A stretch of DNA of 64,000 bases from Candidatus Faecousia faecavium (GTDB lineage: Bacteria > Bacillota > Clostridia > Oscillospirales > Oscillospiraceae), in NCBI GenBank assembly GCA_018712645.1, contig DVGO01000056.1, positions 62,001-126,000 on the forward strand. Direction: 5' to 3'. The notes beneath the pieces were generated by a model that had not been told where the DNA came from, did no database searches, and saw nothing but the letters and a program-made list of their open reading frames with translations. Shown here piece after piece: positions 10,373 to 20,412 of the stretch (its first letter is position 1; every line of letters starts with the position of its first letter). The position numbers and the translations under genes are program-made.

Positions 10373-11803
10373 TTACAGGCTCAATTTTTCCTTGTCGAAG
10401 TAATTCTTGGTCAGCTTCACCACCACGCCGGACAGACCCAGCAGGGCAATCAGGTTGGGAATGGCCATAAAGCCGTTGAGGGTGTCGGCAATGTTCCAGA
10501 CCAGTTCCAGCTCCATGGTGGCGCCCACCACCACTGCCAGCACATAGGCTACCTGGTAGCCCGGGACAAACCGGGTTCCTGCCAGGAACTCAAAGCACCG
10601 GGAGCCGTACAGCGCCCAGGACAAAATGGTGGATAGGGCAAACAGGCCGATGCCGATGGCAATAATCAGCGCGCCCATCCGGCTGCCGAATACCGTGGAG
10701 AAGGAAGCACTGATCAGTTCTGCTCCGGCACTTTCTCCCCACTGGATGGGTACGCCCCGCTCCACACCGCACAGCATGGTCATAGCCGTCAGGGTGCAGA
10801 TCACGATGGTATCCATGAATACTTCAAAAATGCCATACATGCCCTGCTTCACCGGATCAATTTCCGAGCTTGCCGCATGGGCCATGGGAGCGGAGCCAAG
10901 GCCGGCTTCGTTGGAAAACACGCCCCGGCCTACGCCCTTTTGAATGGTGCTCATCAGGGTAATGCCAAAAGCGCCGCCCAGGGCAGCTTCTGCATTGAAC
11001 GCTCCCTGAAAAATCATGCCGAAAATCTTACCCAAAGAACCCAGGTTTGCAAATACCACGCACAGGGCGCAGACAATGTAAATCGCCGCCATGAAGGGCA
11101 CCATTTTCTCCGCCACGGAACCAATCCGCTTGATGCCGCCAAAGAGCACCATGGCCACAACGCCCGCCACCAGCATGCCGATCACCGCACTGGATACCGG
11201 CACACTCTGGCCAAACAGCTGGAAGGAAGCAGCCGCGGTATTGCCGCCAAAGGCGTCAATGGCGGTATTAATGGAACCGGCAATGGTATTGACCTGGGTC
11301 ATATTGCCGATGCCAAAGGCGGCAATGGCTCCCAGCAGGCTGAAGGCCACGGCCAAGCCATGCCACTTGGGGCCCAGACCGTTTTTGATATAGTACATCG
11401 GACCTCCGACATAGTCGCCTTTGGCATTGCGCTCCCGATAACGAACCGCCAGCACCACTTCGGCATACTTGGTAGCCATGCCGAACAGGGCGGAAATCCA
11501 CATCCAGAACACAGCGCCGGGACCACCCACCGCAATGGCACCGGTAACACCGGCAATGTTGCCCGTTCCTACGGTAGCCGCCAGTGCGGTAGCCACCGCC
11601 TGGAAGGGAGTCACTTCCCCGTCACCGGCAGTCTGCTTGTGGAAAATCCTGCCGATGGTGTTCTTCATGGCATATCCGAATTTCCGGAACTGCAGGAAGC
11701 CCATCCGGGCGCTTAAATATACCCCGGTCCCCACCAGAAGCAGCAGCATCCAGGGACCCCAGGCGATGCCATTGAGTACCTTTACAATATCGGTCAGCGT
11801 CAT
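10373..11803 (-). CDS. AGCS-family sodium:alanine/glycine symporter
   Basis: Polytopic inner-membrane protein of the alanine/glycine:cation symporter family, importing a small neutral amino acid with sodium. The family features are present: the N-terminal GPWMLLLLVGTGVYLSARMGF segment, GDVTPFQA-type block (here GEVTPFQAVATALAATVGTG, residues about 61-80) and GRGVFSNEAGLGSAPMAHA near the middle. Length of 476 residues and about 11 hydrophobic segments are normal. RBS GGAGGGG and a promoter at 11834-11862 give it its own transcription unit. Confidence 0.93.
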   Translation of the reverse strand: MTLTDIVKVLNGIAWGPWMLLLLVGTGVYLSARMGFLQFRKFGYAMKNTIGRIFHKQTAGDGEVTPFQAVATALAATVGTGNIAGVTGAIAVGGPGAVFWMWISALFGMATKYAEVVLAVRYRERNAKGDYVGGPMYYIKNGLGPKWHGLAVAFSLLGAIAAFGIGNMTQVNTIAGSINTAIDAFGGNTAAASFQLFGQSVPVSSAVIGMLVAGVVAMVLFGGIKRIGSVAEKMVPFMAAIYIVCALCVVFANLGSLGKIFGMIFQGAFNAEAALGGAFGITLMSTIQKGVGRGVFSNEAGLGSAPMAHAASSEIDPVKQGMYGIFEVFMDTIVICTLTAMTMLCGVERGVPIQWGESAGAELISASFSTVFGSRMGALIIAIGIGLFALSTILSWALYGSRCFEFLAGTRFVPGYQVAYVLAVVVGATMELELVWNIADTLNGFMAIPNLIALLGLSGVVVKLTKNYFDKEKLSL

Positions 11804-11833
11804 ATTACCCCTCCGTACTCCAAAATATACTTT

Positions 11834-11862
11834 ATCATACTAAATTGGAGCAGAAAATGCAA
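11834..11862 (-). promoter_or_regulatory. Sigma-A-type promoter for the AGCS symporter
   Basis: Minus strand: -35 TTGCAT, 17-nt spacer, -10 TATGAT; lies between the end of polC and the symporter. Confidence 0.7.
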
Positions 11863-11904
11863 GAAGGAAGTTGCCGTCATGCAAAAATCTTTGGGGCATA
11901 GTCT

Positions 11905-14900
11905 TCAGAAGAAACTGACCTGGCTGGTATCGGGAAGATCGCCGAAGGCTCCCGCTTCTTTCAGCATCTGCATATGGGTTTTGGAAACCTTGGGGCAGGC
12001 AGCGGAGACTTCTTCAACGGAGAGGAAGGTCTTACCCTTTCTGCCCTCCATCAAATCCCAGGCGGCGCTTTCGCCCAGGCCGGAGATGGCCACGAAGGGC
12101 GGCAGCAGCTTTCCGTCTTTTACCAGGAATTTGGTGGCATGGCTTTCATAGATGCTGATGGGCAAAAATTCAAATCCCCGGAGGTAATATTCGTAGGCTA
12201 CTTCCAGGGTGGTCAGCAGATCTTCATCCTTGGCAGTTGCGTCTTCGTTGTTCTCAATGACATCGATATTGGCCTTCACCACTTCCATGCCATGGGTCAT
12301 CAGCACTGCGTCAAAGCCGCCCTTCTGGCTGCGGCGGTAGAAGTAGGCCGCGTAGAACGGCAGGGGGTGATGCACCTTGAACCAGGCAATCCGGAAAGCC
12401 ATCATAACGTAGGCAACGGCGTGGGCCTTGGGGAACAGGTACTTGATTTTCTTGCAAGAGCCGATATACCAATCCGGAACACCGGCGGCAACCATTTCCT
12501 CTTCTGCGCCTTCCGGCAGTCCCCTGCCCTTACGAACGGATTCCATGATCTTGAAGGAACGCTTTTCCGGCATGCCGCAGGAAATCAGGTACACCATAAT
12601 GTCGTCACGACAGCCTATGGTGCCGTCAACGGTAGCGGTTTTGGAGGTAATCAGATCCTTGGCGTTGCCCAGCCACACGTCGGTACCATGGGAGAAGCCG
12701 GAAAGCCGCACCAGGGTATCAAACCGGGTAGGCATGGTATCCAGAAGCATGCCCCGGGTGAATCGGGTATTGAATTCCGGGATGGCCACGGCGCCGGTGG
12801 GACCAAGCAAGGGGTCATCTTCATACCCCAGCACCTTGGATGAGGTAAAAATGGACATGGTGTCCTTGTCATCCAAAGGAATGGTCTTGGCGTCCACGCC
12901 AGTCATATCCTCCATCATCCGGATCATGGTGGGGTCATCGTGACCCAGCATATCCAGTTTCAGCAGATTTTCCTCCATGGAGTGGTATTCAAAATGAGTG
13001 GTAATCTGGTCGGAATTGGGGTCATCCGCCGGGTGCTGCACCGGGCAGAAGTCCCAGATCTCGTTTTCCTGAGGGATAACCACCAGACCGCCGGGGTGCT
13101 GTCCGGTAGTTCGCCGGACACCGACACAGCCGGCTGCCAGCCGGGCTTCCTCTGCACGGTTGGCAGTTTTGCCCCGCTCGGACAGATACTTTTTCACATA
13201 GCCGAAGGCGGTTTTCTCTGCCACGGTACCCACGGTTCCGGCCCGGAAAACGTGGGATTTTCCGAACATTTCAATACAGTAGGCGTGGGCCTTGGCCTGG
13301 TATTCGCCGGAGAAGTTCAGGTCGATATCCGGCACCTTGTCGCCGCCGAAACCAAGGAAGGTTTCAAAGGGGATGTTAAAGCCATCCTTTTCCATCTGGG
13401 CGCCGCACTTGGGGCAGACCGCATCGGGAAGGTCGGCGCCGCAGTTGTACCCCTTGGGCACATCCAGCACCGTGTGCTTGCACTCCGGGTTGGGGCAGCG
13501 GTAGTGGGGCGGGAAGGAGTTAACCTCGGTAATGCCGGACATGAATGCCACAATGGAAGAACCCACGGAACCACGGGAGCCGACCAGGTAGCCATGCTCC
13601 AGAGAGTTCTGCACCAGTTTCTGGGCGGACATGTAAATCACGTCGTAGTGGCAGGAGATGATGTCATGCAGCTCCGTTTCCACACGCTTGACGAACAGTT
13701 CCGGAGGATTTTCTCCGTAAAGCCGGTGGAATTTTCCGTAAACCAGGTTCTTCAAATCCTCAACAGAGTTTTCGATCTTCGGGGCAAACAGGTTATGGGG
13801 CACCGGGCGCAGAGATTCGCACATATCCGCAATGAGATTGGGGTTGGTGACCACAATTTCGTAGGCCTTTTCCTCTCCCAGGTAAGAAAACTCCTGGAGC
13901 ATTTCGTCCGTGGTGCGGAAGTACAGGGGGTTGGGCTTGTCCGCATCGTCAAAGCCCTTGGTTGCCAGCAGAATATGCCGGAAAATCTCATCCTCCGGAT
14001 TCAGGAAATGCACGTCGCCAGTGGCAACCACCATCTTGCCCAATTCCTCGCCCAAACGGACAATGGTGCGGTTATAGTTGCGCAGATCCTCCATATCCTT
14101 GGCCATGCCTTTATCCAGCATAAAACGGTTGTTTGCCAGGGGCTGGATTTCCAGGAAATCATAGAAAGAGGCAATCCGCTTCAGTTCATCATCGCTTTTC
14201 CGGTCCAGCACCGCCTGGAACAGTTCTCCTGCTTCACAGGCAGAACCGATAATCAGGCCCTCCCGCAGCTGCAGCAGTTCCGATTTGGGAATCCGGGGCA
14301 CCCGCTTGAAATATTTCAGGTTGGAATTGGAAATCAGGTGATAAAGATTGCGCAATCCCACTTGGTTCTTGGCAAAGAGGATGATATGCCGGGCCTGACG
14401 GTTGGTCACATGGCTTCCCGAGCGCAGGTGAACCATGGCCGGGTTGATATCCTGGAGGGTGTGGATGTCATGCTCCTGCTCCAGCTTTTCCATCAGCTTG
14501 GTCATAATCAGGCCGCAGGTCATGGCATCGTCTCCCGCCCGGTGGTGGTTAAAGTCTGGCAGACTCAGAGCGTCCGAAACAATGTTCAGCTTGAACTTGT
14601 TCAGGTGGGACAGAAGGTTCTGGGACAAAATCAAAGTGTCCACCGCCGTATAGTTGTAGGGCAGGCCCTGGCGCTGGCACTCTGCCCGGATAAAGCCGGT
14701 GTCAAAGTCGGAATTGTGGGCAACCAGCACCCGTCCGCCGATAAAGTCCAGGAATTTGGGCAGCACTTCTTCGATTTTCGGCGCTCCCTGGAGCATTTCC
14801 TCGGTGATGCCGGTAAGCTCCACAATTTTCCGTTCCAGAGGCCGCTCCGGGTCTACAAAGGTCTGGAAACGGTCGATTTCTTCTCCTTTTTTCAAGATCA

Positions 14901-16212
14901 CAGCGCCGATTTCAATGATTCGGTCATTCTGAGAAGACAGGCCCGTGGTTTCCAGGTCAAAGGCCACAAATTCCTGGTCGAAGGTCATGTCCTGAGTGCC
15001 GTGCACCACAATCCGGTCATCCACGTCGTTAACATAATATCCTTCGCAGCCGTAGAGGATTTTGATATTCTCGTCGGTGCCTGCCACTTTGGCTTTGGAG
15101 GCGGCCTTCATGGCATCAGGGAAGGACTGGACAACGCCGTGGTCGGTAATGGCGATGGCCCGGTGGCCCCAGGCTGCCGCCTGCTTCACCGCGTCCGCCG
15201 TTACTGTCAGGGCATCCATATTGGACATGGTAGTATGCAGGTGCAGCTCCACCCGTTTGCCCTCCGGAGCGGTATCCTTCCGCTTCTCCATGGCCCCGGG
15301 CATCATGGCGTAGGGCTTGAGCACCATTTCGTTTTCGAACCGGTCTTCAATCAGCTTGCCCTGAACCTGCAAAATCGAGCCGATTTTTACATTGTCCAAA
15401 ATAGGCTTGGCCTCTCCCGCTTCCAGGAAGCGGCTGATTCGGACGGAGTTGGTGTTGTCGGTCATGTCAAATTTGACCACCCAAGCATTGCGCTTTTTCA
15501 GTTCCTTGTGGTCTACATTGAACACCCGGCCCTCTACAATCACCGTACCCATATCCAAACTCAAGTCCCTCATGGCAACAGGGCTGCCTTTGAAGGGTTT
15601 TCCGTAGAAGGCATCACTGGGCGCCTGAAGTTTGGGCTGGGAAGCCTGTTTTGCCTGGGCGGCGGCAGCAGCGGGCAGGGCTTCAATCATGGCATCCCGC
15701 ATGGAGGCCATGGCATCAAACAGTGCTTTGCCTTCCAGGGGTTTCCCCGCTTCGATTTGAATGGTCACCGGCGCAGCAAACCGTTCCCGCAGGACAGTCT
15801 GCGCCTGGGGAATCAGCTCCTCCAACTCCTTTTTTCCGTTGGCTACCAGGTGAATGGTCAGCTGCGTTTCTTCCCATTCCCACTTGGCTCCCGCCAGGCT
15901 GCCCCGGGTCATGGAATTGCGGCTGACAAAAAGCTGCATCAGCTCCTCCGGTTCGATTTTGTGCAGCTGGTCTTCCGGATGGGTGGCCGTCAAATCTACC
16001 CGGCGCAGACCGTACAGGCCGGAAATCTGCTTTCCCACTTCCTCCAGCTGCCGCTGGGGGATGTAAGTATCGGAATGAACCGCCACATGCACCGACCGCT
16101 CCTCCGGAAAAATATCCGCAGCAACGATGGCCGCCTGAGACAGGACAGCGTCCAGTCCCTCAGGCGGCTCATAATCCGGGAACATATTGTGTAAGTATAT
16201 CTGCTCGGTCAT
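11905..16212 (-). CDS. polC: DNA polymerase III alpha subunit, Gram-positive type
   Basis: Replicative DNA polymerase with built-in proofreading exonuclease, typical of low-GC Gram-positives. In order: N-terminal domains and an OB fold (to about 300), a PHP domain starting at ELHLHTTMSNMD (about 324), an interrupting DEDD exonuclease (FDLETTGLSS near 419, HNSDFD, HRAGDDA), the zinc-binding cysteine cluster (about 905-940, CPNPEC and CPKCG) and the polymerase core (PDIDLNFSG near 960). At 1435 residues it is full length. It is the last gene of the pyrH-ispG-polC operon. An intrinsic terminator sits only 18 nt upstream of its start, so its expression may depend on readthrough. Confidence 0.97.
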   Translation of the reverse strand: MTEQIYLHNMFPDYEPPEGLDAVLSQAAIVAADIFPEERSVHVAVHSDTYIPQRQLEEVGKQISGLYGLRRVDLTATHPEDQLHKIEPEELMQLFVSRNSMTRGSLAGAKWEWEETQLTIHLVANGKKELEELIPQAQTVLRERFAAPVTIQIEAGKPLEGKALFDAMASMRDAMIEALPAAAAAQAKQASQPKLQAPSDAFYGKPFKGSPVAMRDLSLDMGTVIVEGRVFNVDHKELKKRNAWVVKFDMTDNTNSVRISRFLEAGEAKPILDNVKIGSILQVQGKLIEDRFENEMVLKPYAMMPGAMEKRKDTAPEGKRVELHLHTTMSNMDALTVTADAVKQAAAWGHRAIAITDHGVVQSFPDAMKAASKAKVAGTDENIKILYGCEGYYVNDVDDRIVVHGTQDMTFDQEFVAFDLETTGLSSQNDRIIEIGAVILKKGEEIDRFQTFVDPERPLERKIVELTGITEEMLQGAPKIEEVLPKFLDFIGGRVLVAHNSDFDTGFIRAECQRQGLPYNYTAVDTLILSQNLLSHLNKFKLNIVSDALSLPDFNHHRAGDDAMTCGLIMTKLMEKLEQEHDIHTLQDINPAMVHLRSGSHVTNRQARHIILFAKNQVGLRNLYHLISNSNLKYFKRVPRIPKSELLQLREGLIIGSACEAGELFQAVLDRKSDDELKRIASFYDFLEIQPLANNRFMLDKGMAKDMEDLRNYNRTIVRLGEELGKMVVATGDVHFLNPEDEIFRHILLATKGFDDADKPNPLYFRTTDEMLQEFSYLGEEKAYEIVVTNPNLIADMCESLRPVPHNLFAPKIENSVEDLKNLVYGKFHRLYGENPPELFVKRVETELHDIISCHYDVIYMSAQKLVQNSLEHGYLVGSRGSVGSSIVAFMSGITEVNSFPPHYRCPNPECKHTVLDVPKGYNCGADLPDAVCPKCGAQMEKDGFNIPFETFLGFGGDKVPDIDLNFSGEYQAKAHAYCIEMFGKSHVFRAGTVGTVAEKTAFGYVKKYLSERGKTANRAEEARLAAGCVGVRRTTGQHPGGLVVIPQENEIWDFCPVQHPADDPNSDQITTHFEYHSMEENLLKLDMLGHDDPTMIRMMEDMTGVDAKTIPLDDKDTMSIFTSSKVLGYEDDPLLGPTGAVAIPEFNTRFTRGMLLDTMPTRFDTLVRLSGFSHGTDVWLGNAKDLITSKTATVDGTIGCRDDIMVYLISCGMPEKRSFKIMESVRKGRGLPEGAEEEMVAAGVPDWYIGSCKKIKYLFPKAHAVAYVMMAFRIAWFKVHHPLPFYAAYFYRRSQKGGFDAVLMTHGMEVVKANIDVIENNEDATAKDEDLLTTLEVAYEYYLRGFEFLPISIYESHATKFLVKDGKLLPPFVAISGLGESAAWDLMEGRKGKTFLSVEEVSAACPKVSKTHMQMLKEAGAFGDLPDTSQVSFF

Positions 16213-16230
16213 AAGTTCCTCATCTCAGGT

Positions 16231-16260
16231 AAAAAATGGGCGGAAGCAAATGTTCCGCCC
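16231..16260 (-). terminator. Intrinsic terminator/attenuator between ispG and polC
   Basis: Minus strand: GGGCGGAA stem with TTCCGCCC, 7-nt loop, then A-TTTTTT. It lies 6 bp past the ispG stop and ends 18 nt before the polC ATG, leaving room for an RBS but not a promoter downstream of it. Confidence 0.85.
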
Positions 16261-16266
16261 AAAGGC

Positions 16267-17304
16267 TTATAACTTCTCGATTCGGCGCAGCAGGGCGGGA
16301 AGAAGCTCCTCATAGGGCAGCTTTTCCACCTGTTCTCCCTTTTCAAAGATCATGCCCCAGCCGTCGCCGCCGGCAATGCCAATATCTGCTTCCCGGGCTT
16401 CTCCCGGGCCGTTGACCACGCATCCCATCACTGCAACGGTAATGGGCTTCTGGCAGTCTTTCAGGGCAGCATCCACCTGGTTTACCAGGCCGATCAGATC
16501 AATCCGGGTACGGCCGCAGGTGGGGCAGGAAACGATATTCACGCCCTCTTTGCGCAGGCCCGCCGCTTTCAGAATGTCCTTGGCGGCGTAGACTTCTTCC
16601 ACCGGGTCATCGGTCAGGCTCACCCGGATGGTATCGCCGATACCCTCCAGCAGCAGAGCGCCGATGCCCATGGCGGATTTGATCAGTCCCTGCTTCACCG
16701 GGCCGGTTTCCGTCACGCCGATGTGGATGGGATAGTCGCACTTGCTCCGGAACAGCCTGGCCGCCGCCACCATGGTGGGCACAGTGGAGGACTTCATGGA
16801 CACGCAGGTATCATAAAACCCCTGCTTTTCCAGCAATTCCAAGTGCTGGAAGGCACTTTCCACCAGGGCTTCCGCCGTGGGATGACCATACTTTTCCAGC
16901 AGTTTTTTGTCCAGGCTGCCGCCGTTGACGCCAATGCGGATGGGGATGTGCTTTTCCTTACATACCTCCACCACCGCTTTGACCCGATCCTCCCCGCCAA
17001 TATTGCCGGGGTTGATGCGGATTTTGGCTGCGCCGCCTTCCGCCGCCGCAATGGCCAGCTTATAATCAAAGTGAATGTCCGCAACCAGCGGCAGGGGGCT
17101 TTCCTTGGCAATCTCCGCAAAGCCCCGGGCAGCTTCCATATTCGGCACTGCCAGCCGGGCAATCTGACATCCGGCGGATGCCAAGGCACGAATCTGCCCC
17201 AAAGAGCCTTCCACATCCGTGGTTTTGGTATTCAGCATAGACTGAATCACCACCGGGGCGCCGCCGCCAATGGGGATTCCGCCTACCAAAATCTGTCTTG
17301 TCAT
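16267..17304 (-). CDS. ispG: 4-hydroxy-3-methylbut-2-en-1-yl diphosphate synthase (IspG/GcpE)
   Basis: [4Fe-4S] enzyme of the MEP isoprenoid pathway that converts MEcPP to HMBPP. The N-terminal TIM barrel carries PVVIQSMLNTKTTDV and ADIHFDYKLA. The C-terminal cluster ligands are the SCPTCGRT pair near residue 258 and MGCVVNGPGE near 291. Length of 345 residues is normal for the short bacterial form. It sits 20 bp after rseP in the operon that also carries dxr and uppS, so three steps of polyprenol synthesis are grouped here. Confidence 0.96.
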   Translation of the reverse strand: MTRQILVGGIPIGGGAPVVIQSMLNTKTTDVEGSLGQIRALASAGCQIARLAVPNMEAARGFAEIAKESPLPLVADIHFDYKLAIAAAEGGAAKIRINPGNIGGEDRVKAVVEVCKEKHIPIRIGVNGGSLDKKLLEKYGHPTAEALVESAFQHLELLEKQGFYDTCVSMKSSTVPTMVAAARLFRSKCDYPIHIGVTETGPVKQGLIKSAMGIGALLLEGIGDTIRVSLTDDPVEEVYAAKDILKAAGLRKEGVNIVSCPTCGRTRIDLIGLVNQVDAALKDCQKPITVAVMGCVVNGPGEAREADIGIAGGDGWGMIFEKGEQVEKLPYEELLPALLRRIEKL

Positions 17305-17324
17305 ATCTGTCTCCTATCCCGGTT

Positions 17325-18383
17325 TTACCGGATCAAAAACCAAATATCCTTGAACATGACTACCGCCATCAGTCCCAGCAGCAGAAGCATTCCGGCACCG
17401 TGCAGGTACCCTTCATACTTGGGATTGATTTCCTTCTTGGTGATGCCCTCCACAACCGTGGTAACCAGCAGCCCCACTACCCGGCCGCCATCTAAAGCAG
17501 GGATGGGCAGCAGGTTCATCACTGCCAGGTTGATGGCAATGAATCCGCCGAAATAGAGCATATTCATCAGGGCGTCCACCCAGGTCCGGGAGCTTTCCGC
17601 CACCACTGTCATCTGCTGGACAATGCCCACCGGGCCGGATACATCCGCCAGTCCCACCTGGCCTTTGACCAGCATCTGCAGGCTCAGACGAACCAGGCGC
17701 ACCGTATCCAGGGTCTGATTCCAGCCGTACTGGATTTTCCCCCAGAAATTCAGATCTGCAATGGAAAAATTCATGCCAAACAGCTTCTGGGTGGTTCCGT
17801 CTGCCTGGACAACGTCGTGCTTTTCCATGAGCAGATCGTTCAGCACCACTTTTTTGCCATTGCGCTCCACTACCAGATCGTGGACATCCCCGCCGTTCAG
17901 TCCCAGAATCAGGGAAAAATCCGACTGAACATAGATTTTTTCTCCATCCACTTCCAGAATCCGGTCCCCTACCTGCAAACCTTCCTCCCCGTCCAGGGTG
18001 CAGAAGGTCTCGAAACCGGAAATCACCGGTACAACCACCTGCCTCACCGGCAGGTACACCACAATCATCAGCAGCACGCCAATCAGGAAATTCATGGCAG
18101 CACCGGCTACCAGGATAATCAACCGCTTCCACCAGGCAGCTGCCCGGAAGGAGCGGGGATTGTCGCTGTCCTCGTCTTCCCCTTCCATGGCGCAGTAGCC
18201 TCCGATGGGGATCAGGCGAATGGAATACAAAGTTTCTCCCACCTGTTTTTTCCACAGTGCCGGGCCCATGAAAACGGCAAACTCATTGACCTGGACTCCG
18301 GACAGCTTCGCCGCCGCAAAATGTCCCAGCTCATGGACAAAAATCAAAACGCTGAACAGAAGGATTGCGAAAAGAATGCTCAT
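17325..18383 (-). CDS. rseP: RIP-family site-2 zinc metalloprotease (RseP/RasP)
   Basis: Intramembrane metalloprotease of the site-2 family that cleaves anti-sigma factors and remnant signal peptides. The zinc site HELGH is at residues 17-21 in the first membrane segment, a PDZ domain lies around residues 120-190 (GLQVGDRILEVDGEKI), and the third metal ligand motif NLLPIPALDGGR is near 289. At 352 residues it is normal, though it contains one PDZ domain as in Firmicutes. It lies between dxr and ispG. Confidence 0.94.
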   Translation of the reverse strand: MSILFAILLFSVLIFVHELGHFAAAKLSGVQVNEFAVFMGPALWKKQVGETLYSIRLIPIGGYCAMEGEDEDSDNPRSFRAAAWWKRLIILVAGAAMNFLIGVLLMIVVYLPVRQVVVPVISGFETFCTLDGEEGLQVGDRILEVDGEKIYVQSDFSLILGLNGGDVHDLVVERNGKKVVLNDLLMEKHDVVQADGTTQKLFGMNFSIADLNFWGKIQYGWNQTLDTVRLVRLSLQMLVKGQVGLADVSGPVGIVQQMTVVAESSRTWVDALMNMLYFGGFIAINLAVMNLLPIPALDGGRVVGLLVTTVVEGITKKEINPKYEGYLHGAGMLLLLGLMAVVMFKDIWFLIR

Positions 18384-18428
18384 AGAACGCCTCGCTTAAA
18401 CAAAAGATTGCCAAGCGGTTCCCAAAGA

Positions 18429-19577
18429 TCACCGCAGTTTCCGGACAGCCTCCCGGGCCAGCCGATCCGCTTCCAGAATCTCTTCCAGCGTCGGATTGGG
18501 TATAAAGGGAACCTGCTCTACCGCCTGGGATACCAGCCGGTAAATATCATAAAAACCAATTTCGTCCGCCAGGAACATGGCAACCGCTTCTTCATTGGCA
18601 CCGTTCATGGCAGGACAGGCCGTGCCGCCCTTGGCGGCGCACTGGTACGCCAGCGCCAGGCAGGGGAAATTCTCCAGATCCGGCGCAGCAAAGCTCAGGC
18701 TGCCGCAGCTGAGCAGATCCAGCCTTTCCACCGGGCAGGGAAGCCGCTGGGGATAGGTCAGCGCCAGCTGAATGGGCAGACGCATATCCGGTGTGCCCAT
18801 CTGGGCCATCACTGCCCCGTCGGTAAATTCCACCATACTGTGGACAATGCTCTGCCGGTGAATCACCACGTCCACCTGTTCCAGGGGCACCTGGTAAAGG
18901 CGCATGGCTTCGATGACTTCCAAGCCCTTATTCATCAGGGTTGCGCAGTCAATGGTGATTTTCGCTCCCATTTTCCAGTTGGGATGCTTCAGTGCATCAG
19001 CTTTGGTCACCTGCTGAAGCTGCTGCCGGGTCATGCCGAAGAAGGGGCCGCCGGAGCAGGTGAGAATCAGCCGCTTGATTTCCTTCTTATCCTTACAGCC
19101 CATCAGGCACTGGAAGATTGCAGAATGCTCGGAATCCACAGGGATGATCTCCGCTCCGTAACGTTTCGCCTCCGCCATCACCAGTTCACCGGCACAGACC
19201 AGGGTTTCCTTGTTGGCAAGGCCGATGCGTTTCTTGGCCCGGATGGCAGCCAGTGTGGGTTTCAGTCCCACCATGCCCACCACCGCGGTAATCACGCAGT
19301 CCGCCTTGGGAATCTGGGCCGCTTCAATCAGTCCGGCTTCCCCCCAGCTTACCCGGATGGGAAGGTCTGCGATTTCCCGGGCCAGGGCGTTGGCCGCGTC
19401 TTCCGTCGCCATGACAGCCAGCTCCGGCTGAAACTGCCGGCACTGCTGGGCCATCCGCTCCACACTTGCTCCCGCTGTCAACGCTGCCACCTTGATTTGG
19501 GGCAAACGGGAGATAATATCCAGGCTCTGCCGGCCAATGGAACCGGTAGAGCCAAGAATGCTGACATAGTTTACCAT
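18429..19577 (-). CDS. dxr: 1-deoxy-D-xylulose 5-phosphate reductoisomerase
   Basis: First committed enzyme of the MEP pathway, converting DXP to MEP with NADPH. The nucleotide-binding loop SILGSTGSIGRQ is at residues 6-17, the metal/catalytic segment VDSEHSAIFQCL lies mid-protein, and LTCSGGPFFG forms the flexible loop region. I start at ATG 19577 (MVNYVSILG) because GAGGAA precedes it; the longer in-frame version overlaps the cdsA stop and adds no family sequence. The protein is 382 residues. Confidence 0.96.
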   Translation of the reverse strand: MVNYVSILGSTGSIGRQSLDIISRLPQIKVAALTAGASVERMAQQCRQFQPELAVMATEDAANALAREIADLPIRVSWGEAGLIEAAQIPKADCVITAVVGMVGLKPTLAAIRAKKRIGLANKETLVCAGELVMAEAKRYGAEIIPVDSEHSAIFQCLMGCKDKKEIKRLILTCSGGPFFGMTRQQLQQVTKADALKHPNWKMGAKITIDCATLMNKGLEVIEAMRLYQVPLEQVDVVIHRQSIVHSMVEFTDGAVMAQMGTPDMRLPIQLALTYPQRLPCPVERLDLLSCGSLSFAAPDLENFPCLALAYQCAAKGGTACPAMNGANEEAVAMFLADEIGFYDIYRLVSQAVEQVPFIPNPTLEEILEADRLAREAVRKLR

Positions 19578-19590
19578 ATTTCGTTCCTCA

Positions 19591-20406
19591 TTACACAATT
19601 ACCACCGGAATCAGCAGCAAAAATGCTTCCATCAGCGGAGCCACCATGACCAGCGAATCCAGCCGGTCCAGAACACCGCCGTGTCCGGGAATCAGGTTGC
19701 CATAGTCCTTGATGCCGGTCTGGCGCTTAATTACGGAGAAGCACAGGTCGCCGAAGGTACCTGCCAGAGAACCAACGATGCCGTAGAGCAGCGCAATGCC
19801 GTAGTTCACATCAAAGCGCAGAGGCCAATCCAGAATGACTGTATAGATCAGCATGCCCAGCATGGCAGCACCTAAGCCGCCAAAGACACCTTCAATGGTC
19901 TTATTGGGGCTGATTACCGGAGCCAGCTTGTGTTTTCCGAACTTCATGCCCACAAAGTAGGCACCCGCATCGGACAAAAATGCCACAATGAAGGGAATCA
20001 GAATCACATACCGTCCCACACTCATGGTCAGAATGCGTACCAGGGAGCTGAGCAGGAAAGGCAGAATAATACCCGAAACGAAGCACATGCCCAGCATCTC
20101 AAAATGAACCTTCACATGGTCCATCATGATTTCAGAGAACAGCAGCATGAAATAGATCATCACCATCAGCACAAAAACGGCATGGGATGCGGTGTAGTAA
20201 CTCCAAAGAGAAATGGCAAAGGCCATAGCGGAAGAATAAAGCACCAACCGGGGACGCTGCACCAGTTTGGTACGGTACAGCAGTTCATAGGAGGCAATGG
20301 CCAGCAGCAAGCCCAGCACCACCGCAGCCATAAGGGGCGGTGCAACCAGCACCAGCAGGAGCAAAACAGGCACCAAGATTGCCGCTGTAAGAATACGGGT
20401 TTTCAT
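19591..20406 (-). CDS. cdsA: Phosphatidate cytidylyltransferase
   Basis: Integral membrane enzyme making CDP-diacylglycerol from phosphatidic acid and CTP, the branch point of phospholipid synthesis. The protein has 271 residues with seven or eight hydrophobic segments. The C-terminal signature is present (KRQTGIKDYGNLIPGHGG followed by VLDRLDS). It lies 6 bp after uppS and just before dxr in the conserved operon. Confidence 0.95.
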   Translation of the reverse strand: MKTRILTAAILVPVLLLLVLVAPPLMAAVVLGLLLAIASYELLYRTKLVQRPRLVLYSSAMAFAISLWSYYTASHAVFVLMVMIYFMLLFSEIMMDHVKVHFEMLGMCFVSGIILPFLLSSLVRILTMSVGRYVILIPFIVAFLSDAGAYFVGMKFGKHKLAPVISPNKTIEGVFGGLGAAMLGMLIYTVILDWPLRFDVNYGIALLYGIVGSLAGTFGDLCFSVIKRQTGIKDYGNLIPGHGGVLDRLDSLVMVAPLMEAFLLLIPVVIV

Positions 20407-20412
20407 ATTTCT

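Noticed and set aside
12940..16194. A very long open frame (over 1,000 codons) on the plus strand opposite polC
   Set aside because: It mirrors the polC codons in an antisense frame. High GC3 removes stop codons there, the translation has no recognisable domain, and polC is complete on the other strand.
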